Positions 39,026-49,688 of a stretch of DNA of 60,830 nucleotides are shown piece by piece; the stretch's first letter is position 1, and every line of letters starts with the position of its first letter. The position numbers and the translations under genes are program-made. The DNA is from a virus: IMG/VR virus record IMGVR_UViG_3300025617_000023, positions 1 to 60,830 of that record; one strand, written 5' to 3'. Below the pieces are notes generated by a model. That model ran no database searches, had not been told where the DNA came from, and saw only the letters and a list, made by a program, of their open reading frames with translations.

Positions 39026-42000
39026 TTACTGTTGTAAAAAGTAATTCATTGCAACTGGTGAGCCACTAACTCCGCCAGTGTAATTTACCTTCTGTAATAT
39101 ATTTATCTGATCGCCTGTCGTTGTTGTTATTTCCTGCCCACTAATTAATACCGAGCCAGCAGTAATGCTGTTAACATTAAGTTCGCCAGCGCCGCCACCA
39201 ATTTGTGAAGCAATATAGGTTTTAATTGCTTTTTGTGTTGGAACAATGTTATCACTATTAGCTGTAAACGTTCCGTCTACACTAAATTCAGTAATAGTTG
39301 CTCCAGTACCACCAAGTTCGACTGCACCCAATGATAGTTCGTTTAGTCCACTAATATTAAATGCATCAGCATTTAGTGTAGCGACCCCTGTTGCCTGTTC
39401 AACGTTAAACAAACGTCCAACACGGAAGTTACCATCTTGGTCTGTACTGGTGTAGAATACTCGACCGCCGCCGCCAACAACAGTTTCTTTTTCGGGGTCA
39501 ACTGGATTGGCTGGAATTCCTGGATAATTGGTGTCTCCAAAATTACCAGTACCAATATCTAGGAAATCGTGTCCTGTTAATCGTACTTGTGAATAGCGTA
39601 TACGCATTGTAATATCACTATCGTGTTCTACAGCCTCACTAACAGTTATTTCTGGACTTAGTTGAAGTTGTGCTGAATACGGACCAGTACCTATTAAATC
39701 TCGAACGTTGACTAGTTTATAATATTCGCCGGGAATTCCAGAAAATTCAATATTTGATCCAGGAAGTGGCTTTTCTGATAAATTTGTAACTCTAACTAGC
39801 GTACCTGGTTGATATAAATCAGCATGTCCGTCACCTGTGATATCACAAGTAGCAGTGACAAATCCTGCGCCTCTGTTGGTCCAAGTAGGCTGTGCTAGAA
39901 CACCGTTACCTATTCTAACAGTATGCGGAGCATCTGCTGTATTATTTGGATCAGTAAAGGTCATTACTGGAGCACTATTGTACCCTGTGCCTGGATCCCA
40001 GATAGTTATTTGAGTAATTGCTCCATCTGAAACAATTGCTCTCCCTTTTGCTGTGTCTGCATATAATCCACTAGGCGGTGCAGCAAATGTAATTCTAGGT
40101 TCAATACTGTAATTTGTAGTATCATTTAGTGCTGCTTCTATTGCAAGACCTGTAACATGATCCCATCCAGCTGTATCGTCACTCATTTTCTTAACGGTGG
40201 CAACCTTTGTTCCATTATTATATGTGTCAATGTACCCATACTGTCCTGCGCCGACACCTGCTGTTAAGTAAATCGCCATTCCTACATATTGACTGCTTAA
40301 TCTTCCATCTGTGTTAGAAAGAGTAATACTTGTTGCATTACCAAGCTGTGCAACGTTTTGTGCATCAAGATATCCTTCGCCGCCTCTGTCGTCTGCCGGA
40401 TCTGTAAGCCTAACTTCAAATACGCCGCCATTAACTGTTTGTGCATTATCAACTTCTGCTCCAAATCCTTCACCAGTAACAGTAAACTGAGTTGCATCGC
40501 CGATAGTAGCAACATCAAATGTTAAATCAGGTGCGCTGCCGCCGCCAAGTAAACTATCAGAAATTGTAATAACATCTGCTACTACGTGTCCGCTGCCGCC
40601 TTTGTTAACAATTACAGTAGCTAAACCAAACTCGTCAACAATAATATCAAAGTCTTGACCTGTTCCACTTCCTGATGACGAACCAGACACATTATAATAT
40701 GTTCCTTCTGTTCTGTCACCGTCTGCTGCGCCGACGTTTTCAATGGTTAAAAGTGCATCAGTGGCTGTAGTATAGTCGCTTCCTGCATTAGCATATTCAA
40801 GTGTTAATACATTATTTCCATCAGTAAGTACGCGGTGAACTACCGCATCAAAGAATTGGTTAGTTACTTTACCGGTAATTGGAATCTCTGTTTCGTCAAC
40901 GCCTTCAGCTACTGTACCAAATGTACCATAAGAACTGTTACCGTTGGTAGCACGAATCTTACCACCATTTTCAGCTAGGTATCCAATATGTCCATAATAT
41001 GAGAACACAGAAACAAGTTCTGTTCTACCTAGGTTTGTACACCATACACCAATACCATCTGATATAATTTGTGTAAAGTCGTTGGCAACAATCGAGTCAT
41101 TACCTCCATCGTGTAAGTCGCCGTCAATTTTACAACCAATACAGCCTGTACCAAATGTAGATACGTTTTGTACATATGGTGACTTATTGATAATCCATGC
41201 ATCGACATGTGCTGGACCCCATCCTGGATCAAGACTTACAAACGCACCTGCTGATGGACGCTTGGTTCCGTATATATTATCTGCTCCTAATGTACCCGAT
41301 AGTCCGGTTACTGTGCAGTTGCGTAGACCTGTACCATTACGCATGTAGAACATGTCTTCTAGTGTACTTCCGCCTACAGCATTTACATAATAACGTGCAT
41401 ATAATAAAGATTTGTAATTTCCTGTGTAAATTAAATCATATTTAATTGCATCGATATATCTGTTTACATCTCTACGACATTTATCTTCGTCGTATGTATA
41501 TGCAGGATAAGTATCAGCAATATAAGCAATAGCTTCTTCTACTAAGAAATTTCTGTTTGCTTCAATTGACTCAACAGCATAAGTGTAATCTGTTGTAGTG
41601 TTTGGATCATTCGAACCATACGACACAGGAACTGTACTATCTCCCGATGCACCATTAACTCCATGGTCAATATAATCATAAATCTGCTGCCATAATTCTG
41701 TTGCAAAGGTTCCTGCTGCTGCACTTCCTACTGGACTTGTAGTAACTGGATCCTCAGCATTTCCAGTAGTTTTAGTAACAGTACCCGGCGCGGTAACAAT
41801 TGCAGATGTAATAGTTTTTAATCTATCAATTGCATCTAACGTATACGGTGTATCTGCACTATCTACTAGTGAAGCTGCCGGAGAAATACGTGTTGAACGC
41901 AATTCATCTCCTATAACTGCTGTATTTTCAGGAACAATAATTGGTAATACTTCACTAAAGTTACCTGTTTTAACAAATATACTAGTTTGCGGTTTAACTT

Positions 42001-44527
42001 CTGCTGGAACATTTCCAGTGTTGCCTTCTGTAATTGCATTAGTAACTATTGCTGTTAATGTTGTTACAGTTGTTAGTGCATCTACTTCTTCTACGAATGC
42101 AGAATTAGTATACTGGTTTAAACTGCCGCGTACTGTTGCTGGAGCAAGATTTGACATAACTGCATCTGCAAGAGTAACAATATATCCAAGAGCACCTGCT
42201 GTTTGTGTAGGATTATCTGCAAGGTACGTATCACCAGCTGCGTTAAAATAAGCTAGTGCTGCTGCTCTTGAGCGCTCATTACCACCGTGTGACAAATCCC
42301 ATATAACTGCATCTAATACTTGTCCTGTGTCTCTGCGACACGATGCTTCGAGATATGAAAGATCTAAAGTCATTGAACCTGTTGCGTCAGATAGTGCAAG
42401 TATGGCGCCGCCTTTTGTTGCTGATACTGTAAATGTAGTTGCATCAAGAACAGTGTTTACAAAGTATTCTGTATCAGCAACAATATTGCCAAAAGTTGTA
42501 CCTGTAAATTTAACTGCTGTTTCTCCTGCTACTAACCAACTAGTATCAGTTATTGTAATAGCATCTGTTGATGCTGTAGTAGCAGTAGCAGTATCTGTGT
42601 AAGTTGCTTTGATATATTCAATAACTTCATCTTGTATAAAGCTTCTGTTTCTTTCTAAAAGACTTTTAGCATTATATCTAATTGCACCCGCTTGTACTTG
42701 TTCAGTTGCATAACGTATTGTTTTCCAAGGACGGTCTAATGTAACGCCATAACTAGGTGCTGGATCATCAACCCCTCCATTAGTTTCTACATAAAATACA
42801 TTGTTGATTGCACCAAAACTTGTCCATTCTGGAGCGTCGGCTGCATCATTGACTTTAAGCACTTGGCCTGGTGTCCCGACTGGCAATCTAGTTGCGCCAG
42901 CGCCGCCGTAGTAAACTAGATCACCTTCAGTAGTTAAATTTCCTGATTCTGCGCCTGCTACTAACAGATTCCATTCACTACCGTCTACATCTTGGTCTGG
43001 TCTGTTTTGTGCTGTAATTTCGTCTGAAGTATGAGCAAGTATACAGATATAACTGTTTACTCCATGCTGTACACTATCGCCTGCATCGTAGAAAGTTGCA
43101 TCGGTCCAGTCGCCTTTCCACTCAACACCTTCGTTTAAGCGCTGCCAGTATAGAGGATTGGGCGGACGGAATCCTTCGTGCTTTAGAATACAAAGATATG
43201 TATATCCGCCTAAACGAATTACATCACCTTCTATATATTCTGCTGTAGCACTATCATCTTCGTAATCGCCTAAAAAGCGGAATCCTGTAGTAAATAGATC
43301 CCAATCACTATCGTTATCACTAGGCTTTAATCCACTGTTATTTGTAATAGAAACATAACTATAGCCTCCATAGGTTACAAAATCTCCAGGCTGATAACTA
43401 GCATAAGCATCCCAGCTATCTTCAAATTCTAGTCCTTCAACAAATTGCGCCCAATTAGATTCATCTGTTGCCAAACTGGTTGTACTAGTATGTTGTGTTG
43501 TACAAATCCATACACCACCGCCGTATTTTACAACATCATTAATTTTATAGCGTGTAGAACCTTCCCAGTCTGACTTGTATTCGATACCTTTGTGTAGATA
43601 ATCCCATTTAGATTGATCTGTTTCTAGACCGTCGGCATCTGATACTGCACTGGTATGGCCCTGATTACAAATATATAAGGTGCCGCCGTAGCGCACAATA
43701 TCATTTACTCTATAACGTGTACTAGTATTCCAAATATCTGTCCAATAAAACCCTTCACTGAATATATTCCATTTAGATTGATCTGCTTCTAGACCGTCGG
43801 AGAGTGTTCCAGAACTGGTATGATCTTCTATACAAATGTATACAGTGCCATTATATTTTGCAATATCATTTACTTTATAACGAGTACCAATTTCCCAATC
43901 GGCTTTGTAATCAAATCCTTCAGCAAACAAGTCCCACTTGCTAATAACTTCACTAATTGTAAATGTTAAATCAGCAGCTCCGCCGCCGCCTATAGCTGCA
44001 TCAGAAATTGTTATTACTTCGCCAACAACATATCCGTCGCCTGGCGCATTGAGTGTAATAGTTGCGCCACCACCGGACACAACTACAACATCAACAGTTA
44101 AACCTTTGCCGAGTTGATTACTAGATGTAGCTACACCAGTATATGTTCCAAGTGTTCTGCTTAAATCTGGAGCGTCCGTAGTTGTTATTGCTGTAGTTGT
44201 ACCTTGCTCAAATTCTAATCCTAAGTCAGAATCAAATGTACTAGTGTGTGCAGTATTTGCAATATATAAATATCCGCCGTACTTTACAATATCATTTACT
44301 TTATAGTAATTTTGTATGCCCCAGTCGCCTTTCCATACAACACCATCTGAAATTTTATTCCAGTAGGTTGATTGTTCGTCTGTAAACAATGTCGGAGCAG
44401 TATGGCCTGCAATACAAACATATGTGTTTCCGCCGTTGCGAACAATATCGTCTTTGTAGTAGACTGTGGAAGCTGCCCAATCGCCCTTCCAAATAAATCT
44501 AATTCTACCTAATTTAAACTCTGCCAT
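39026..44527 (-). CDS. Long tail-fibre-like protein with eight sugar-binding-like repeats and an interrupted beta-helix (1833 residues)
   Basis: Eight N-terminal repeats of about 50-70 residues (residues 1-560) have the pattern W-x-x-x-x-x-Y-x-x-x-D-x-V-x-y-G-x-x-Y-x-C, as in chitin-binding CBM5/12-type modules. A copy of the GDGYVVGEVITISD repeat sits between repeats 2 and 3. Then comes a pectate-lyase-like beta-helix (IFVKTGNFSEVLPI, GDELRST, GTGLRNCTVTGLSGTLG, EGVDETEIPITG, about 570-1230). Two helical modules with CRRD (CRRDTGQVLDAVIWDL near 730 and CRRDVNRYIDAIKYDL near 1020) interrupt it. The C-terminal 200 residues (GHDFLDIGTGNFGDTNYPG, STDQDGNFRVGRLFNV, NISGLNELSLG) match the 1572-residue paralogue. 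It has a late motif and GGAG before the ATG. Confidence 0.78.
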   Translation of the reverse strand: MAEFKLGRIRFIWKGDWAASTVYYKDDIVRNGGNTYVCIAGHTAPTLFTDEQSTYWNKISDGVVWKGDWGIQNYYKVNDIVKYGGYLYIANTAHTSTFDSDLGLEFEQGTTTAITTTDAPDLSRTLGTYTGVATSSNQLGKGLTVDVVVVSGGGATITLNAPGDGYVVGEVITISDAAIGGGGAADLTFTISEVISKWDLFAEGFDYKADWEIGTRYKVNDIAKYNGTVYICIEDHTSSGTLSDGLEADQSKWNIFSEGFYWTDIWNTSTRYRVNDIVRYGGTLYICNQGHTSAVSDADGLETDQSKWDYLHKGIEYKSDWEGSTRYKINDVVKYGGGVWICTTQHTSTTSLATDESNWAQFVEGLEFEDSWDAYASYQPGDFVTYGGYSYVSITNNSGLKPSDNDSDWDLFTTGFRFLGDYEDDSATAEYIEGDVIRLGGYTYLCILKHEGFRPPNPLYWQRLNEGVEWKGDWTDATFYDAGDSVQHGVNSYICILAHTSDEITAQNRPDQDVDGSEWNLLVAGAESGNLTTEGDLVYYGGAGATRLPVGTPGQVLKVNDAADAPEWTSFGAINNVFYVETNGGVDDPAPSYGVTLDRPWKTIRYATEQVQAGAIRYNAKSLLERNRSFIQDEVIEYIKATYTDTATATTASTDAITITDTSWLVAGETAVKFTGTTFGNIVADTEYFVNTVLDATTFTVSATKGGAILALSDATGSMTLDLSYLEASCRRDTGQVLDAVIWDLSHGGNERSRAAALAYFNAAGDTYLADNPTQTAGALGYIVTLADAVMSNLAPATVRGSLNQYTNSAFVEEVDALTTVTTLTAIVTNAITEGNTGNVPAEVKPQTSIFVKTGNFSEVLPIIVPENTAVIGDELRSTRISPAASLVDSADTPYTLDAIDRLKTITSAIVTAPGTVTKTTGNAEDPVTTSPVGSAAAGTFATELWQQIYDYIDHGVNGASGDSTVPVSYGSNDPNTTTDYTYAVESIEANRNFLVEEAIAYIADTYPAYTYDEDKCRRDVNRYIDAIKYDLIYTGNYKSLLYARYYVNAVGGSTLEDMFYMRNGTGLRNCTVTGLSGTLGADNIYGTKRPSAGAFVSLDPGWGPAHVDAWIINKSPYVQNVSTFGTGCIGCKIDGDLHDGGNDSIVANDFTQIISDGIGVWCTNLGRTELVSVFSYYGHIGYLAENGGKIRATNGNSSYGTFGTVAEGVDETEIPITGKVTNQFFDAVVHRVLTDGNNVLTLEYANAGSDYTTATDALLTIENVGAADGDRTEGTYYNVSGSSSGSGTGQDFDIIVDEFGLATVIVNKGGSGHVVADVITISDSLLGGGSAPDLTFDVATIGDATQFTVTGEGFGAEVDNAQTVNGGVFEVRLTDPADDRGGEGYLDAQNVAQLGNATSITLSNTDGRLSSQYVGMAIYLTAGVGAGQYGYIDTYNNGTKVATVKKMSDDTAGWDHVTGLAIEAALNDTTNYSIEPRITFAAPPSGLYADTAKGRAIVSDGAITQITIWDPGTGYNSAPVMTFTDPNNTADAPHTVRIGNGVLAQPTWTNRGAGFVTATCDITGDGHADLYQPGTLVRVTNLSEKPLPGSNIEFSGIPGEYYKLVNVRDLIGTGPYSAQLQLSPEITVSEAVEHDSDITMRIRYSQVRLTGHDFLDIGTGNFGDTNYPGIPANPVDPEKETVVGGGGRVFYTSTDQDGNFRVGRLFNVEQATGVATLNADAFNISGLNELSLGAVELGGTGATITEFSVDGTFTANSDNIVPTQKAIKTYIASQIGGGAGELNVNSITAGSVLISGQEITTTTGDQINILQKVNYTGGVSGSPVAMNYFLQQ

Positions 44528-44551
44528 TTAAAAACTCCGCTCTATTTAATA

Positions 44552-44558
44552 TATTTAT
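44552..44558 (-). promoter_or_regulatory. Late promoter motif of the 1833-residue fibre gene
   Basis: The minus strand reads TGATAAATAT, about 25 bases before the ATG, with CGGAG between. Confidence 0.6.
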
Positions 44559-44572
44559 CATATCCATCTTTA

Positions 44573-47500
44573 TTATATTCCAAAGTATTGTATGGTCAAC
44601 ATACCGCCATCGATACCGCCGATTTGATTTACAGGTACAGGAATATTAATTTGATTGTCTGAAGTAGTTGTAATATTATTTCCACTAACTTTAACTTGTC
44701 CAGCAATTAATGAGTTAGTCAGTGCATCTGCACCACCACTACTAATTCTACTTTCTAAGTAACTAAGAATTGCTGCTTGAGTAGGTACAATATTATTTGA
44801 ATTCGCTACAAACGTTCCATCTTTACTAAATTCTCGAATAACAACAGCACTTCCGCCTACTTGGATACCGCCTAGTGATAATTCTGAAAGCCCGCCGAGC
44901 TCGAATAAATCTGCATTAACTGTAACAGTACCTGATGCCTGTTCAACTGCAAATAATTCTCCAACTCTAAAGTTACCGTCTTGGTCTGTACTTGTGTAGA
45001 AAACTCTGCCGCCGCCAAAGTCAGCAGTTTCATTAAACGGCTGTCTTGGATTTTCTGGATCTTCTCCTTCTAAATATAAATTAGGATATCTAGTACTAGT
45101 AGTATTACCAGTACCAATATCTAAGAAGTCGTGTCCTGTTAAACGGACTTGGCTGTACTGTTCTCTTATAATCAGTGTCTCTTCGTGATCGGGAGAGTTT
45201 TGATTAGTAAGCGGAGGACTAATATTAACTGTTAAATCTAAATTAGGCGCTATTCCAGACTCTGATACAACAGTAGTTAATCTATATGTACGATCATCGA
45301 TGCCGTTAATAACAACGTTTGCTCCAGGACCTGGTACACGAGTAACATTTTTAAGTTTTACTGTTTTTCCAATTTGGAAAATATCTGCGAATCCGTCACC
45401 GGTAATAGTCGATGTTGCTGTAATATATCCTTCGCCTCTGTTAGTAAACATTGGTTGTGTAAGAACTCCGTCATTTATTCTTACAGAATATTCTGCATAT
45501 ATCGTACTTTCGGGATCAAAAATAGTTACTAGTGGTGTAGTATTATAATTGCTTCCAGGATTGTAAATAATAAAATCTTGCAATCTACTAGAAGATACGT
45601 TAACTCTAGCAAATGCAGTCGAACCAACTTCTACAGTATCCCAATCAGGGCCGTTTGCAACAGCAATCCAATTTTTAGTATTTGGCATATATTCCATTTG
45701 ACCCCATACTCTATTGTCAGACAATGCATACGTTGTACTATCACTAGTAAATGTTTTCCATACATTGCCATCGTCAGTTTTTGCAAATTTATTAGATGTG
45801 CCAGTTGCAATAAAAATTCCAGCGCCGTACGAAATAGTATCGTATGTATCGTCACTTTCAATAACACTTTCGTACCATGTAATTCCATCAAAGCTATAAG
45901 CAGTTTTATTGTTTGATCCTAATGCAACAAATCTATTATTTCCGTATGTAACTTTCCAGTCACTTGGTGAAATTGCTAAGGATGTAGTAGTCCAGGAAGA
46001 TCCAGAATCTTCTGAATATGCTACGTCTCCTGTACTACTAACAATAATAAACTTGTTATTACCGTATGCAGACGACCCTGCAACGCCAGTAGCAGACGAG
46101 TAATTAGCACCGTGGTCTGACGAGTAACTCACGCTACCGTCATCTAGAACTAATATAACTTTGCCTGCGCCGTCTGATGCTATACTTACATAATTTGTAG
46201 AAGCAGCACTAGACTCAACAAAGTCATTGAGCGCACCACTTTGTGAAGTATAATAATATGTACTGTCTCCAACAATTATAAATTCTTGTCCAGTATATAT
46301 TGCTCCTAATGCAGATGTACCTGTTCTTAAAAAGCTAGAATTACTCGTCCAAGTAGCGCCTGCGTTTATACTATAAGCATGCGTTTCTCCTAAATCTGTA
46401 GGAACAACAAGAATTTTTTGATCTTTATCTGATACAATAAATTTGTAAGTATTAGAGCTTAGTCCAGTGCCTAAAGGTGTTGCACTAAAATTAGGATCGT
46501 CAACTACTACTGCCGGTTCGATTTTATATCTAGTTGTGGCATCTAAAACATTTGCAATCGGCCAACCTGGATATATATGATCCCATCCACTTGCTCCGTC
46601 AGATTCTCTACTAACTATTGCAATTTTTGTTAATGGATCGTATCCAGTGATATAAGCATATTGCCCTACCCCTGCGCCGCTGTCTAGAAATATTCTCATA
46701 CCAACATATTTTTCTGCTGTTCCTGTTTCATCAGATGCTGCTAGTGTAATTTGTGTTGAATTTCCAGACTGAGCGCTATTCAATAGGTATTGATAATTTA
46801 AGCCTCCAGGTGTACTTGAATCTGCTGGATCGATTAATCTAATTTGGCTTAGAGAATTTTGTCTAAATTCTCCGTATTCAGCTGTTGCATTAATGCCCGG
46901 TCCAGCTATAGTAGAAGTTGCCGAAGTGTAACTTTGTCCAGCATGTGAATATCCCATTCCGAGAATCTGAGTACCGTCTGTATGTACAACATGTACTAAT
47001 GATTCTTGTGTTCTATTATCTATTTCTGCTGTAATTGGAGTTTCTGTTTCGTCAAAACCTTCTGCAACTGATCCAAATGAACCATATGAATTGTTACCAT
47101 TTGTTGCACGTAAAATTCCGCCGTTCTCAGACAAATATCCAATATGACAGAAATACGTAAACACAGATACAAGCTCTGAACGTCCGCCGTTAAGTGCCCA
47201 GTATCCGATTCCGTCACTTAATACTTGAGTGAAATCGTTTGCAACTGCTGACTTATTGCCGCCGTTGTGTAGCGATCCGTCAAGTTTCATACCAATACAT
47301 CCAGTACCGAATGTGGTTACATTTTGTACGTAGCACGATTTATTAATGATCCACACAGTTTCGTCATCTGGTCCAGCACCTGGATCGAGACTTACAAATG
47401 CACCTGCTGTCGGACGGCGTGTTAAATATTGATTTGGAGTTCCTAATGTGCCTGATAATCCTTGAAGTGTCATATTTCTAATTCCACTTCCGTTATTAAC

Positions 47501-49291
47501 ATAGAACATATTTCCTTGTTCGTATCCTATTGCCGGTTGTATTACTGTGCTTCTTAATTCGTCGCCACACAATGCACAATTTCTAGGAACCTTAATTGGA
47601 AGTTGTTCGCTATAAATTCCTGTTTTGATAAAAATAGTAGTGTTTACATTGTCAGTATCAATATTTGCAGAGATGTATTCGCATGCATACTTTACTGTTT
47701 TAAAAGGAGCATTAAGAGTTAAACCGCCGCCTTGTACGTCGAGGCCAGCTGGGCTTACAAAAAATACATTAGGTACTTCTTCAAAGTTTTCCCATGTAAT
47801 ACTGCCGTTAACAGCCTTTAAAAGGTTGCCAGGCTCTCCAATTGCAAATCTTGCAGTTTCAATATCGTCGTGTGTTCTTAAATCGCCGCGATTAGTTAAT
47901 ACATTACTAGCAGTACCTTGTATTAATAATCTCCAGTAATTTTCATTAGTATTTTCAAGATCGAGATCAGGACGACTATCGCTTTCGGTTCCTAAATGTC
48001 TTGATATACAAATATACGTTGTTCCTGCATATGTTACAACATCACCCAAGTGATATTCAATGTTGTCAACCCAATAATTTTTCCATTTGCGTCCTGTTAC
48101 AAGAATTTGCCATTTTGTGTTGTCCGAATCTGGATTAATTGCAGCACTATCAGCAATTGCAATATATAAATATCCTTGATCTCTTACTACATCTCCTGTT
48201 TTATAAGATGTTGCAGATACCCAATCTCCTAAATGACGATATCCTTCTTTAAGTAATTCCCATTCGCCAGTGTCTTGGAGCAGTCCGTTAACACTAGGCA
48301 CACTGTCAGTGTTATTTTGTAAGGCAGTATAAGCATATCCGCCGTATACAACAATATCTCCCTTGTTGTATTCAACGTCATTAACCCATATAGTGTCAAA
48401 CTCTAGACCTGGAACATAAATTTCCCAACTTGATTGATCACTTCTTAGACTGGTTCCAGAAGAATGACCTACTATTGCTCTCCATAGCGACCCGCCGTAT
48501 TTTACAACATCATATTTTTTATATCGATATTCAGTAACCCAGTTTCCTGTATATTCAATACCTTCTAAAAATATTTCCCATTTAGATTGATCTTCTTCTA
48601 GTCCGTCATCAGCATCGGCAGCACTATTGTGTCCTTCTATACATCTATAACTGATAGCACCATATTTGACGATATCGTCAACTGCATATCTAGTATCAAT
48701 GGTCCAATCTGTTCTCCAATTATCACTTCTAGTAACAATTGACCATTTCGATTGATCGTCTTCTAGTCCTAACGCATAAGAATCGGCAGCAACATGCTTT
48801 TCAATACAAATATATGTTATGCCATTATAAATTACAACATCGCCTAAATTATAATACTGCGGTGTACCTAGGTCTTCTCCATCAGGAGCAATACTAGGTG
48901 TCCACGTATTAAGCCAATTGTATGTTGTAGCTACAATGGTCCATTTCAAAACATCTTGTATTAGAGCCTGAGATCTAATATTTGTAGATTCGTGTTCTTC
49001 GATACACTGATAAACATACCCACTATACTTAATTATGTCTCCGAGATGATAGTATGTAGTAAATTGCCAATCACCTCTCCATTGATTACCGTCAAACATT
49101 AATTCCCAACGTGTGTTGGGTGCTTCTAAGTTCAAGTCTGGATAGATTTTATTCGAATTAGATTCGTGACCAATCAAACATACGTATGACTTTCCTTCAA
49201 AACGAACAATATCGTCTTTAACATACTGTGTTGATATTGTCCAGTCGCCTTTCCATCTAAATCTAATTCTATCTAAATTAAAATCTGCCAT
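44573..49291 (-). CDS. Long tail-fibre-like protein with sugar-binding-like repeats, beta-helix and beta-propeller (1572 residues)
   Basis: This paralogue of the 1833-residue protein also has eight N-terminal repeats (for example WKGDWTISTQYVKDDIVRF, then YVCLIGH). Its beta-helix (about 500-760) is uninterrupted: IFIKTGIYSEQLPI, GDELRST, GSGIRNMTLQGLSGTLG, LVSVFTYFCHIGYLSENGG. At about 945-1215 it carries a block of sialidase-type Asp-box repeats (YSEDSGSSW, YSSDHGANY, YSINAGATW, TDDGNVW), consistent with a beta-propeller. The paralogue has no counterpart of this block. The C-terminus again has GHDFLDIGTGN and STDQDGNFRVGELFAVEQ. It probably binds or senses a surface glycan. The ATG is preceded by a purine-rich AGAGAGAAG. 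Confidence 0.78.
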   Translation of the reverse strand: MADFNLDRIRFRWKGDWTISTQYVKDDIVRFEGKSYVCLIGHESNSNKIYPDLNLEAPNTRWELMFDGNQWRGDWQFTTYYHLGDIIKYSGYVYQCIEEHESTNIRSQALIQDVLKWTIVATTYNWLNTWTPSIAPDGEDLGTPQYYNLGDVVIYNGITYICIEKHVAADSYALGLEDDQSKWSIVTRSDNWRTDWTIDTRYAVDDIVKYGAISYRCIEGHNSAADADDGLEEDQSKWEIFLEGIEYTGNWVTEYRYKKYDVVKYGGSLWRAIVGHSSGTSLRSDQSSWEIYVPGLEFDTIWVNDVEYNKGDIVVYGGYAYTALQNNTDSVPSVNGLLQDTGEWELLKEGYRHLGDWVSATSYKTGDVVRDQGYLYIAIADSAAINPDSDNTKWQILVTGRKWKNYWVDNIEYHLGDVVTYAGTTYICISRHLGTESDSRPDLDLENTNENYWRLLIQGTASNVLTNRGDLRTHDDIETARFAIGEPGNLLKAVNGSITWENFEEVPNVFFVSPAGLDVQGGGLTLNAPFKTVKYACEYISANIDTDNVNTTIFIKTGIYSEQLPIKVPRNCALCGDELRSTVIQPAIGYEQGNMFYVNNGSGIRNMTLQGLSGTLGTPNQYLTRRPTAGAFVSLDPGAGPDDETVWIINKSCYVQNVTTFGTGCIGMKLDGSLHNGGNKSAVANDFTQVLSDGIGYWALNGGRSELVSVFTYFCHIGYLSENGGILRATNGNNSYGSFGSVAEGFDETETPITAEIDNRTQESLVHVVHTDGTQILGMGYSHAGQSYTSATSTIAGPGINATAEYGEFRQNSLSQIRLIDPADSSTPGGLNYQYLLNSAQSGNSTQITLAASDETGTAEKYVGMRIFLDSGAGVGQYAYITGYDPLTKIAIVSRESDGASGWDHIYPGWPIANVLDATTRYKIEPAVVVDDPNFSATPLGTGLSSNTYKFIVSDKDQKILVVPTDLGETHAYSINAGATWTSNSSFLRTGTSALGAIYTGQEFIIVGDSTYYYTSQSGALNDFVESSAASTNYVSIASDGAGKVILVLDDGSVSYSSDHGANYSSATGVAGSSAYGNNKFIIVSSTGDVAYSEDSGSSWTTTSLAISPSDWKVTYGNNRFVALGSNNKTAYSFDGITWYESVIESDDTYDTISYGAGIFIATGTSNKFAKTDDGNVWKTFTSDSTTYALSDNRVWGQMEYMPNTKNWIAVANGPDWDTVEVGSTAFARVNVSSSRLQDFIIYNPGSNYNTTPLVTIFDPESTIYAEYSVRINDGVLTQPMFTNRGEGYITATSTITGDGFADIFQIGKTVKLKNVTRVPGPGANVVINGIDDRTYRLTTVVSESGIAPNLDLTVNISPPLTNQNSPDHEETLIIREQYSQVRLTGHDFLDIGTGNTTSTRYPNLYLEGEDPENPRQPFNETADFGGGRVFYTSTDQDGNFRVGELFAVEQASGTVTVNADLFELGGLSELSLGGIQVGGSAVVIREFSKDGTFVANSNNIVPTQAAILSYLESRISSGGADALTNSLIAGQVKVSGNNITTTSDNQINIPVPVNQIGGIDGGMLTIQYFGI

Positions 49292-49302
49292 TTTCTTCTC
49301 TC

Positions 49303-49677
49303 TTATAATCCGTTAGATGATGAATTTTCATCATATATATAATTGTGATTTATTCTTGCTATTAACTCGCCTTCATCATTTACATAGTAAGAAATATTCC
49401 TATCATCCCAGCGGAACTGCTCGTAATTTAAGTTTTCATAAACTAGGTCATGATTTACATCGCGACCTTCGTAAAAGTCTTGCCCTTGTTCAAAACTAGG
49501 ATAATTTTGAACCGGATCTCCGGGTTTATTGATCATTATAGTATCTGTTGCTTTCATTTGATCCAGCTTGCCAATAAACAATTCTCCTTGGTCTGTTCTA
49601 CGCAGACCATAGAAAAATCTATCTTGTACTGCATTTTGCATGTGATCTGGAGTAAATCCTGTGTAATTTGCTGACAT
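49303..49677 (-). CDS. Conserved small virion protein, 124 residues
   Basis: The protein includes DRFFYGLRRTDQGELFIGKL, then INKPGDPVQNYPSFEQGQDF and YENLNYEQFRWDDRNISYYV. I recall this strongly conserved pattern (KPGDP-x-x-NYPSFEQG-x-DFxEGRD) from structural proteins of other marine T4-like phages, where its role is not defined. It lies between the 1572-residue fibre and a 109-residue protein with 11-base gaps, so it is made together with the fibres. No enzyme motif is present. Confidence 0.65.
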   Translation of the reverse strand: MSANYTGFTPDHMQNAVQDRFFYGLRRTDQGELFIGKLDQMKATDTIMINKPGDPVQNYPSFEQGQDFYEGRDVNHDLVYENLNYEQFRWDDRNISYYVNDEGELIARINHNYIYDENSSSNGL

Positions 49678-49688
49678 TTTTTTATTCC

